From assembly GCA_913056175.1 (NCBI GenBank), contig CAJXLM010000032.1, positions 1 through 35,039 of the forward strand: a stretch of DNA of 35,039 bases. The letters run 5' to 3'. Below, in pieces: positions 17,513-26,237 of this stretch (its first letter is position 1; each line of letters begins with the position of its first letter). The notes below the pieces were generated by a model. That model did no database searches. It saw only the letters and a program-made list of their open reading frames with translations, and was not told the DNA's origin. This DNA is from an uncultured Opitutia bacterium. GTDB lineage: Bacteria > Verrucomicrobiota > Verrucomicrobiia > Opitutales > Puniceicoccaceae. A program made the translations under genes and the position numbers.

Positions 17513-18274
17513 TCAGGAACCCGCCGGGGCGGGAACCTGGCCGCCCCCCTTCCCGGGTTTCCCGTGCTTTCTCGCGCCAATCTGCCGCCGCATGAAGATG
17601 TAGGCGCGGAAGTAGTTGGTGATCCCCCCGGCCAGGAAGAGAATGCTCCCGACGAGGTACTGGCTGGCGAGGAAGGCATCGAGTGTGTCCTCCAGCCCCC
17701 CGCTCGAGACGGACCAGAGGTAGGGTACGGAGGCGACCAGGAAGAGCACGGAGCCCGTCACGAAGGTGACCGCGGTGAGGTTGACCAGCTGGAGGCTGCT
17801 CTTCGGGCCCTTCTCGGGCACCTGGAGCACGTTGACCGCGGCCCCCACCACGAACTGGAAACTCCCCACGATGAAGCACCAGGCCCCCCAGAAGATCTGG
17901 TCGAACCAGGAGAGGAAGAGGAGACTGCCCACCGTGAAGAGGACCGTGCCCGTCTGGTAGGCAAAGGCCGCCACCAACTCCAGCCTCTCGTTGCGGCTGG
18001 CCTCCGGCTCCCGCCGGAGGTGGTTGGACACCTCGAGGAGGTCGTGGGTGGTCACGATCAGGTAGAGGATCGATCCGACAAAAAAGGTGAAGGCGCCGAC
18101 ATTCAGGTAGGCGGAGAGGGCCGGGTAGAAGAAGAAACTCCCCACCACGAAGGTGAGCCCGCCGATCTTGTAGAGGACGGCGTTCAGGCTCTCCCAGCGG
18201 AACTGTTTGCGCAGGTCTTCCCGACCCTCGGTGAGCTTGTAGACGCGGTCGCGGTTGCTGATGAGGTGTGGCAT
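17513..18274 (-). CDS. YrhK-like membrane protein with three domain copies
   Basis: This 253-residue protein resembles the YrhK family, small membrane proteins of unknown function. It appears to contain three copies of a two-helix unit. Each helix carries a GS motif after a hydrophobic residue: VGS at 44-46, 66-68, 115-117, 136-138 and 208-210, and TGS at 173-175. The third unit has a longer linker (about 183-203). Six membrane helices are predicted. The tail after residue 229 is basic and proline-rich, probably cytosolic. The ATG at 18272-18274 was chosen because everything upstream in that frame overlaps rnc out of phase. It lies 88 bases downstream of rnc and convergent to lptD. Role unknown. 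Confidence 0.72.
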   Translation of the reverse strand: MPHLISNRDRVYKLTEGREDLRKQFRWESLNAVLYKIGGLTFVVGSFFFYPALSAYLNVGAFTFFVGSILYLIVTTHDLLEVSNHLRREPEASRNERLELVAAFAYQTGTVLFTVGSLLFLSWFDQIFWGAWCFIVGSFQFVVGAAVNVLQVPEKGPKSSLQLVNLTAVTFVTGSVLFLVASVPYLWSVSSGGLEDTLDAFLASQYLVGSILFLAGGITNYFRAYIFMRRQIGARKHGKPGKGGGQVPAPAGS

Positions 18275-18362
18275 GGGCGGAGAGAGCGGACTCGACGGCA
18301 CTCCAGTGGCAACAGGTGCGGCCACGCAGGGCAAGACCGGAAAGGGAGGGAGCGTCGCCGCT

Positions 18363-19034
18363 CTAGCCCGAATCGATCGCGTCGAAGGCCTTCGCGGCGG
18401 CGGCCGCTTCCGCGTCCTGCTTGGAGTGCCCCTTGCCGGTGGCCTCAATGCGGTCGGCCACGGTGACGCGCGCGGTGAACCGTCGGTCGTGGGGCGGGCC
18501 CTCCGTGGCAAGGATCTCGTAGGCGGGGAGAGTGGGGGGCTGCAGGCCCTGCGCCCACTCCTGGAGGGCACCCTTCGGGTTGGCCCGCACGGCCGCCTCG
18601 GCCGAGAGGTGGAAGGCCTCGTCGGGGAAAAGATGGCGGAAGGCGGAGCGCGCGGCGGGGAGGCCGCCATCGAGGTAGATCGCCCCGAGCACCGCCTCGA
18701 GAGCATCCTCGAGGACCGAGTCCGGCAACGGGCGCGAGGGGCCCTTCGGGCCGGTTTCGATGCGGTCCTCCAGCCCGACCGCGCGGGCGCGCCCGACGAG
18801 GTAGGAACCGCGGACGAGCCGGGCCCGCTCGGCGGAGAGGGTGCCCACCGCGACATCGGGATTCTCCCCGAAAAGCCGATGGGCGACGAGCAGCCCGAGG
18901 ACGGCATCGCCGAGGAACTCGAGGCGCTCGTAGGAGGCCGTCCCCCCCGCCGAGGGATGGGTGAGGGCGGTGCGCAGGAGGTCGGGGTCGGCGAAGCGGT
19001 GGCCGGCGATGGGTGGCTGGGAAGACTCCTCCAT
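18363..19034 (-). CDS. rnc: Ribonuclease III
   Basis: RNase III cleaves double-stranded RNA, including rRNA precursors. The 223-residue protein has the catalytic signature ERLEFLGDAVLGLLVA (36-51) with E39 and D43, and the second metal-binding helix LEDALEAVLGAIYLDGG (108-124) with D110 and E113 positions expected for the active site. A double-stranded-RNA-binding domain occupies about 150-223, including NPKGALQEWAQ and GKGHSKQDAEAAAAAKAF. The ATG at 19032-19034 lies five bases after the parA stop, so parA and rnc should be co-transcribed. Length and domain order are standard. Confidence 0.96.
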   Translation of the reverse strand: MEESSQPPIAGHRFADPDLLRTALTHPSAGGTASYERLEFLGDAVLGLLVAHRLFGENPDVAVGTLSAERARLVRGSYLVGRARAVGLEDRIETGPKGPSRPLPDSVLEDALEAVLGAIYLDGGLPAARSAFRHLFPDEAFHLSAEAAVRANPKGALQEWAQGLQPPTLPAYEILATEGPPHDRRFTARVTVADRIEATGKGHSKQDAEAAAAAKAFDAIDSG

Positions 19035-19039
19035 GGGCC

Positions 19040-19828
19040 CTAGCCCAAGCGCAGGCCGATCCGGCTGCCGACCTCCTCGGCGAGCCGGGCGTAGGCGCGG
19101 GCCCCGTTGCTGGAGCGATCGTACTCGAAAATCGTCTGCCCGAAACTCGGGGCCTCCGTGAGCCGGACATTGCGGGGAATCAGCGTGCCGAAGACGGACG
19201 CGCCGAGGTGTTCGCGGACCTCCTCGACGACTTGGGAGGCCAACCGGGTGCGGCTGTCGAACATGGTCAGGACGATCCCGGCCAGCTCCAGTCCCGGATG
19301 GGTCCCGCCGGACCGGAGGTCCTCGCGCAGGCGGAGGATTTCCCCGAGACCTTCCATGGCGAGATACTCGCACTGCAGGGTGACGAGGAGGTAGTCGGCG
19401 GCGCTCAGCGCGTTCAGGGAGAGCACGGTGGAGGAGGGCGGGCAGTCGATGACCACGGCGTCAGGGGCGTCTTCCGACTCCCGGTAGGTGGCGAGCAGGT
19501 GGCGCAGCCGGAGGAGATACTCGTCGTCCCCGGGCAACTCGACTTCCGCGGCCACCAAGTCGCGCTCGGAGGGAACGAGGGAGAGGTGGTCGCGGCCCGT
19601 GGCGACCACCCGGGAAGCGAGGTCGCCCTCCCCGGTGAGGGGACCGTAGAGGCTGCCGCCGGAGGCGCGCTCGAGCCCGAGCCCGCTCGTGGTGTTCCCC
19701 TGGGGATCGAGGTCGATGAGGAGGACGTCCTTGCCGAGCCGGGCCCAGGCGGCGGCGAGGCTGACGGAAGTGGTGGTCTTGCCTACTCCCCCCTTCTGGT
19801 TGGCGACGGCGACAACGGTAGTCGGCAT
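19040..19828 (-). CDS. parA: ParA/Soj-type chromosome partitioning ATPase
   Basis: ParA-family ATPases drive chromosome or plasmid segregation with ParB. The 262-residue protein has the deviant Walker A motif KGGVGKTT (12-19), VLLIDLDPQGNTTSGLG (35-51), and VVIDCPPSS. These and the length match the chromosomal Soj type more than MinD. It shows no plasmid-type N-terminal extension. The ATG at 19826-19828 directly precedes the family opening. Unusually, no parB lies next to it; rnc follows by five bases instead, and sdhB ends 91 bases upstream. A ParB encoded elsewhere is likely but unseen here. Confidence 0.92.
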   Translation of the reverse strand: MPTTVVAVANQKGGVGKTTTSVSLAAAWARLGKDVLLIDLDPQGNTTSGLGLERASGGSLYGPLTGEGDLASRVVATGRDHLSLVPSERDLVAAEVELPGDDEYLLRLRHLLATYRESEDAPDAVVIDCPPSSTVLSLNALSAADYLLVTLQCEYLAMEGLGEILRLREDLRSGGTHPGLELAGIVLTMFDSRTRLASQVVEEVREHLGASVFGTLIPRNVRLTEAPSFGQTIFEYDRSSNGARAYARLAEEVGSRIGLRLG

Positions 19829-19878
19829 GACCGCCAAGGGGAGGGGAGGGACCGAGCCGAGGCAAGACAATCCCGGCT

Positions 19879-19896
19879 CCGGAGGAGGACCTCCGG
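19879..19896 (-). terminator. Hairpin downstream of sdhB, weak terminator candidate
   Basis: CCGGAGG at 19879-19885 and CCTCCGG at 19890-19896 form a perfect seven-pair stem around a four-base loop, 23 bases beyond the sdhB stop and before parA. No U tract follows on the minus strand, so it may only attenuate or protect the sdh transcript end. Confidence 0.3.
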
Positions 19897-19919
19897 CCGC
19901 GGGAAGGGGGCGGGCGCCT

Positions 19920-20681
19920 CTAGCTCGCCTTGGAGAAGAAGCTGCGTACGGAGGCGGCGGCGTAGTCGCGGTTCATCTTCGCGATCATGTCGAGGGGGAT
20001 CTCCTTGGGGCAGGCCTCCTGGCACTCCCCGTAGTTCGTGCAGTTGCCAAAGCCGGCCTCGTCCATGGCGTGGACCATGGAGATCGCCCGCCGGTCCCGC
20101 TCCGGTTTGCCCTGCGGCAGGGAATTCAGGTGGGATAGTTTGGCCCCGGTGAAGAGCATGGCGGCCCCGTTCGGGCAGGCGGCCACGCAAGCCCCACACC
20201 CGATGCAGGCGGCCGCGTCCATGGCCTTGTCGGCCACGTCCTTGGGGATGGGGATCTCGTTGGCGTCCGGGGCGCTCCCGGTACGCGCGGTGATGTAGCC
20301 GCCGGCCCGGATGATGTCGTCGAAGGCGCTCCGGTCGACGACGAGGTCCCGCATCACCGGGAAGGCCGCGGCCCGCCAGGGCTCGATGGTGATGGTCTGC
20401 CCGTCGTGGAAATGGCGCATGTGCAACTGACAGGCGGTCGTGGCCTTCTCCGGGCCGTGGGCCTGGCCGTTGATCACGAGCGAACAGGCCCCGCAGATCC
20501 CCTCCCGGCAGTCGTGGTCGAAGGCGACCGGCTCCTCCCCGTCCGCGATCAGCTGCTCGTTGAGGATGTCGAGCATCTCGAGGAAGGACGAGTCCTCGGA
20601 AACATCTTCGAGGTCGTAGTGAGCGAATTGGCCGGCGGTCTCCCGGCTCTTCTGGCGCCAGATCTTCAGGTGAAGCTTCAT
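19920..20681 (-). CDS. sdhB: Succinate dehydrogenase/fumarate reductase iron-sulfur subunit
   Basis: SdhB passes electrons from the flavoprotein to the membrane cytochrome subunit. The 253-residue protein shows all three cluster motifs: the plant-type [2Fe-2S] site with C58, C63, C66 and C84 (CREGICGAC), then [12 protein letters not shown] (159-170) and [12 protein letters not shown] (214-225) for the [4Fe-4S] and [3Fe-4S] clusters. The sequence is of the type that accompanies single-subunit cytochrome b558 anchors. It lies 41 bases after sdhA and closes the sdhC-sdhA-sdhB operon. No hydrophobic segment is present, as expected for a peripheral subunit. Confidence 0.96.
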   Translation of the reverse strand: MKLHLKIWRQKSRETAGQFAHYDLEDVSEDSSFLEMLDILNEQLIADGEEPVAFDHDCREGICGACSLVINGQAHGPEKATTACQLHMRHFHDGQTITIEPWRAAAFPVMRDLVVDRSAFDDIIRAGGYITARTGSAPDANEIPIPKDVADKAMDAAACIGCGACVAACPNGAAMLFTGAKLSHLNSLPQGKPERDRRAISMVHAMDEAGFGNCTNYGECQEACPKEIPLDMIAKMNRDYAAASVRSFFSKAS

Positions 20682-20722
20682 GAGAGGGTCTCCGTTGCGG
20701 GGTTCGGGAGGGGGGAGAGGGA

Positions 20723-22702
<1,980 letters not shown>

Positions 22703-22707
22703 GGCTG

Positions 22708-23514
22708 CTAGGGGGAGAGGTTGGCGACGGCATCCGACTTTTCAACCGGGTACTCGACATAGAGGGGCGACTGGCCGTCCCAGCCGGCGACCGCCTCCTG
22801 GATCGCCTCCGCGTAGACCAGCTGGGGCCCTCCGTACCAGGAGACGAGCACGGCGGCCGGGAGGGCGGCAAAACCGAGGAAGATGACCCACCCGTAACCG
22901 ACCGCGAAGCGATGCAGGTACTTGTACCAGTTCTCGTTCCGCAGGCCGAGGCTCTGGAACATGCTGGCCACTCCGTGGGAGAGGTGCCAGCAGAGCAGGC
23001 CCATCGCCACGAGATAAAAGCCCGCGATCCACGGGCTCGCGAATCCGTAGACGATCATCGCGTAGACGTCCTGCGTGTTCTTCCCGTCGAGGTCGAAGCG
23101 GAGTTCCCGGTAGGCGGGATCGGTCACCTGCAGGGTGAATTGGGCGAGGTGAAAGACGATGAAGGCCAACAGGATCACCCCGGAGTACTTCATCGTCCGG
23201 GCGGCGAACGAGGCCTGCTTGTACTTCTGCTTTTCGTAGCCGGCCGGTCGCGCCCGGCGGTTGTCGCGGACGAGGAGGACGGCCGCGGTGATGTGGAGGA
23301 CGACCGCCGCCAGTAACACGATCCGTACGAGCCAGAGAACTTCCCACGGCAGGACCTTGTGGAGGAAGTACGCGTAGCCGTTGATCGCGGAGGGTGCCCC
23401 GAAGGTCTGCAGGTTGCCAAGCATGTGGCCCAGCACAAAACCGACGAGGATCAGCCCGGTGAGGGCCATGACAAATTTCTTGGCGAGGGAACTGCTAAGG
23501 AGAGCGCCGAGCAT
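22708..23514 (-). CDS. sdhC: Succinate dehydrogenase cytochrome b558-type membrane subunit
   Basis: This 268-residue integral membrane protein matches the one-piece cytochrome b558 anchors that bind two hemes and exchange electrons with menaquinone. Five hydrophobic helices are apparent: near residues 13-35, 58-83, 110-132, 155-180 and 205-230. Histidines in the right context include those in [29 protein letters not shown] and LLCWHLSHG, the likely heme ligands. It is the first gene of the operon, followed by sdhA after five bases. The start ATG at 23512-23514 precedes [20 protein letters not shown], typical of the family. No Shine-Dalgarno sequence is visible. Confidence 0.93.
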   Translation of the reverse strand: MLGALLSSSLAKKFVMALTGLILVGFVLGHMLGNLQTFGAPSAINGYAYFLHKVLPWEVLWLVRIVLLAAVVLHITAAVLLVRDNRRARPAGYEKQKYKQASFAARTMKYSGVILLAFIVFHLAQFTLQVTDPAYRELRFDLDGKNTQDVYAMIVYGFASPWIAGFYLVAMGLLCWHLSHGVASMFQSLGLRNENWYKYLHRFAVGYGWVIFLGFAALPAAVLVSWYGGPQLVYAEAIQEAVAGWDGQSPLYVEYPVEKSDAVANLSP

Positions 23515-23576
23515 GGGGAATTTCTGGGTTGGAAGTGGGGTTGACTTCTTAGGGCAGCATCGGGCGAAGACTCTTC

Positions 23577-23606
23577 AATACAATCGCCGCGCCCGCGTTC
23601 CCGCAA
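23577..23606 (-). promoter_or_regulatory. Candidate sigma-70-like promoter of the sdhCAB operon
   Basis: On the minus strand TTGCGG (23601-23606) and TGTATT (23577-23582) are 18 bases apart, about 60 bases upstream of the sdhC start. Both boxes are partial matches. This is the most promoter-like stretch on this strand in the 180-base divergent region. Confidence 0.35.
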
Positions 23607-23656
23607 GCTAACATCTGCATTGCTGCCTCTCATTAGGAAGTCTTGCGGCGTTTTCG

Positions 23657-23686
23657 TTGGACACCCGAGAGTCGGCCCCGCATATC
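23657..23686 (+). promoter_or_regulatory. Candidate promoter of ilvE with almost no leader
   Basis: TTGGAC at 23657-23662 and CATATC at 23681-23686 are 18 bases apart (17 if the -10 is read as GCATAT). The start codon is at 23695, eight bases after the -10 box, so transcription would begin essentially at the ATG. No Shine-Dalgarno sequence precedes it. Confidence 0.4.
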
Positions 23687-23694
23687 CCTGCGGC

Positions 23695-24561
23695 ATGAAA
23701 GTCTATGTGAACGGGGCCTTCGTGGAGCAGGAGGACGCAAAAATTTCCGTCTTCGACCACGGCCTTCTCTACGGGGATGGTGTCTTCGAAGGGATCCGTT
23801 TGTACAGCGGGAACATTTTCAAGCTGGAGGAGCATCTCATCCGCCTGGAACGCTCCGCCCACGCGATCGCGCTCGAGTTGCCGGCTGCGCGCGGGGAATT
23901 GCGGGAGCTGGTCTGTGAGGCCTGCCGGGTGAACGGCCTCACCGATGGTTATATCCGCCTCGTGGTGACCCGTGGAGTCGGCTCCCTCGGTCTCGCCCCC
24001 TGGGAATGCGGGGAGCCCGGGCTGATCGTGATCGCGGATACCATTGCCCTTTATCCGGAGCAATTCTATACGGAGGGGCTCCGCCTGGTCACCGTGCCCA
24101 CCCGGCGCGTGGGAGCCGCCGCCCTGCCGCCGATGGTGAAGTCCCTCAACTACCTGAACAACATCCTCGCGAAGATCGAGGCTCGCCAGGCCGGTTGCCC
24201 GGAAGCGCTCCTTCTCAATGACGAGGGCAAGGTGGCCGAGTGCAGCGGCGACAACCTCTTCCTCCTCCAGGGAGGCCAGCTTTTCACCCCCCCGATCGGG
24301 GCCGGCAGCCTCCGCGGAATCACCCGGGGCGCGGTCATGGACATCGCCGAGGAGATGGGCCTGCCCGTGCGCGAGTGCGACTTGACCCGCTACGATGTGT
24401 GGGTGGCCGAGGAATGCTTCGCCACCGGGACCGCCGCCGAGGTCATCCCGGTCGTGGAGGTGGACGGCCGCCGCATCGGCACCGGTCGCCCCGGCCAGTG
24501 GACCCACCGGATCCTCGAGAAGTTTCAGGAGCGGGCGGTCAGCGAGGGAACCCGCATTTGA
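23695..24561 (+). CDS. ilvE: Branched-chain amino acid aminotransferase (PLP fold IV)
   Basis: The protein transfers the amino group between branched-chain 2-oxo acids and glutamate, the last step of valine, leucine and isoleucine synthesis. The 288-residue sequence is class IV aminotransferase throughout: SVFDHGLLYGDGVFEGIRLY (18-37), the PLP-binding lysine K149 in MVKSLNYLNN, and the phosphate-binding ECSGDNLFLL region. It is slightly shorter than the E. coli enzyme (309). Related D-amino-acid aminotransferases and 4-amino-4-deoxychorismate lyases share the fold, so IlvE is likely but not proven. The ATG at 23695 starts at the family opening. mcsA begins 32 bases after its stop. Confidence 0.88.
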   Translation: MKVYVNGAFVEQEDAKISVFDHGLLYGDGVFEGIRLYSGNIFKLEEHLIRLERSAHAIALELPAARGELRELVCEACRVNGLTDGYIRLVVTRGVGSLGLAPWECGEPGLIVIADTIALYPEQFYTEGLRLVTVPTRRVGAAALPPMVKSLNYLNNILAKIEARQAGCPEALLLNDEGKVAECSGDNLFLLQGGQLFTPPIGAGSLRGITRGAVMDIAEEMGLPVRECDLTRYDVWVAEECFATGTAAEVIPVVEVDGRRIGTGRPGQWTHRILEKFQERAVSEGTRI

Positions 24562-24593
24562 CGGGAGCGCCGGAATCGCTTTCTTGGGAAACC

Positions 24594-25106
24594 ATGGGGA
24601 AGTCCCAACAGTGTGACCTCTGCGGAGGTCCGGCCACCATCCATCTCACGCAGATCATCGACGGGGAGATCCGCCGGACGGATCTCTGCGAATCCTGCCA
24701 GGCCAAGGCGGGTGCGCAGGTACCCGGGGCCCTCGGCGAACTGGCCGAGGCGGCGGCGGGCGGCTCCCACGAGGAGGAGCCCGAAGCGGCCCTCGGTCCC
24801 TGCCCGAGCTGCGGCTGCGACACCGATGCCCTCCGCCGGACGGGCCGTTTCGGCTGCCTCGATTGCTACGAGCATTTCCAGCCGATCCTCGGCGGCATTC
24901 TCTTCGCCCTCCAGCCCGGGCGGATCCACGAGGGGAAGGTACCGGCGGCCCAGTTGGCCCGGCGCGAGCAAGCGCAGCGGGGCGAGCAACTCCGCAAGGA
25001 TCTCGCCCGCGCGATCCGCGAGGAACGCTACGAGGATGCCGCCGCGTACCGCGACCTGCTCCAGGGCGGCGAACCCGAGGAAACCGTCGATGGCGCTCGA
25101 TCTTGA
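24594..25106 (+). CDS. mcsA: McsA-like protein arginine kinase activator
   Basis: McsA is a zinc protein that activates the arginine kinase McsB. The 170-residue protein has four CxxC pairs (C7-C10, C32-C35, C70-C73, C88-C91), fitting two zinc sites, and a C-terminal UVR motif (about 134-160: LRKDLARAIREERYEDAAAYRDLL). The length and order match Bacillus McsA (about 185). The ATG at 24594-24596 begins MGKSQQCDLC, the usual opening. The end overlaps the mcsB start by 17 bases, so the two are translationally coupled, as expected for subunits that act together. Confidence 0.93.
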   Translation: MGKSQQCDLCGGPATIHLTQIIDGEIRRTDLCESCQAKAGAQVPGALGELAEAAAGGSHEEEPEAALGPCPSCGCDTDALRRTGRFGCLDCYEHFQPILGGILFALQPGRIHEGKVPAAQLARREQAQRGEQLRKDLARAIREERYEDAAAYRDLLQGGEPEETVDGARS

Positions 25107-26178
25107 CCAGTTGATCAAGGCGGGTTCGGAGCTCACGCACCAGCCGAGTTCCTCCGTGCCGGTGGTGCTCATGACCCGCATCCGCCTGGCGAGAAACATC
25201 GCCGGCTACCCCTTCCCCGGCTTCGCCTCGGAGGAGGACCGGGAGAATGTCTTCCGCCAGGTGGTGGAGGCGGCCCGCGGGCAGGACTTGCTCGGGGATC
25301 CGCTGGTCCTGAGGATCGCCGACCTCTCCGAGCGGGAGAAGCGCATCCTTGTCGAGCGCCACCTCATCAGCCGGGAGCTGGCCGAGGCGGAGGCGGGGGC
25401 CGGGGTGATCCTGAACGCGGACCAATCCTGCTCGATCATGGTCAACGAGGAGGACCACCTCCGCATGCAGGCCATGCTCGCCGGGTTCCAGCTGGAGAAG
25501 GTCTGGAAACGGATCGACGAGCTGGACAGCGGGCTCGAGGGCCGGCTCGAGTACGCCTTTTCCCCGGACCTCGGCTACCTCACCGCCTGCCCCTCGAACG
25601 TTGGCACCGGCCTGCGCGCCTCCGTGATGATGCACCTGCCCGGGCTGGTCATCGCCAAGTCCATGGAGAAGGTGATCCGCGCCGTGAACCAGATCGGGCT
25701 GGTCGTGCGCGGCTGGTTCGGGGAAGGCTCCGACGCCTCCGGCAGCATCTTCCAGATCTCGAACCAGCAAACCCTCGGAGAGAGCGAGGCCGCCATCCTC
25801 AAGCGACTCGGCAACGTCCTCAAGACCGTCCGCAAGCAGGAGGAAAACGCCCGCCTCCGGCTGCTCGAGAGCGACCGCAACCGGATCCTCGACCGCATCG
25901 GGCGGGCCTACGGCTCCCTTCGCCACAGCCACCTCCTCAGTTCCAACGAGGGGATGAGCGTGCTGTCCCTCATCCGCATGGGGGTCGATTTCGGGATTTT
26001 CCCGAAGGAGGTGCGCAGCCGGGTGGACCGCCTCTTCATCGAGACCCAACCGGCCCACGTCCAGCACCTCGCTTCCTCCGAGCTGGAGTCGGCCGCCCGC
26101 GATTCCCTCCGGGCCAACCTCCTCCGGGAGGAGTTTGCCTCCCTGCCGGAGCCCGACTGGGAAAAAGCACCCTCCTGA
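25090..26178 (+). CDS. mcsB: Protein arginine kinase McsB
   Basis: McsB phosphorylates arginine residues on proteins, marking them for ClpC. The 362-residue protein is a complete phosphagen-kinase-fold enzyme: LMTRIRLARNIAGYPFPGF (27-45), the acidic motif NEEDH (119-123) expected to hold the catalytic glutamates, and CPSNVGTGLRAS (167-178) with the conserved Cys167. The C-terminal domain is of the McsB type rather than the creatine-kinase type. The start codon lies inside the end of mcsA. clpC follows 59 bases later. No ctsR repressor gene, the usual first gene in Firmicutes, is present. Confidence 0.95.
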   Translation: MALDLDQLIKAGSELTHQPSSSVPVVLMTRIRLARNIAGYPFPGFASEEDRENVFRQVVEAARGQDLLGDPLVLRIADLSEREKRILVERHLISRELAEAEAGAGVILNADQSCSIMVNEEDHLRMQAMLAGFQLEKVWKRIDELDSGLEGRLEYAFSPDLGYLTACPSNVGTGLRASVMMHLPGLVIAKSMEKVIRAVNQIGLVVRGWFGEGSDASGSIFQISNQQTLGESEAAILKRLGNVLKTVRKQEENARLRLLESDRNRILDRIGRAYGSLRHSHLLSSNEGMSVLSLIRMGVDFGIFPKEVRSRVDRLFIETQPAHVQHLASSELESAARDSLRANLLREEFASLPEPDWEKAPS

Positions 26179-26202
26179 GCCGGGGAAAGGACCCGGGCCG
26201 CG

Positions 26203-26231
26203 TTGACTCCGGCCCTTTCTGGTCGTAGATC
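26203..26231 (+). promoter_or_regulatory. Candidate promoter directly in front of clpC
   Basis: TTGACT (26203-26208) and TAGATC (26226-26231) are exactly 17 bases apart in the mcsB-clpC gap. The clpC ATG is at 26238, seven bases after the -10 box starts its 3' side, so a transcript from here would begin at or next to the start codon. No Shine-Dalgarno sequence is visible. Confidence 0.45.
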
Positions 26232-26237
26232 ATCGGT

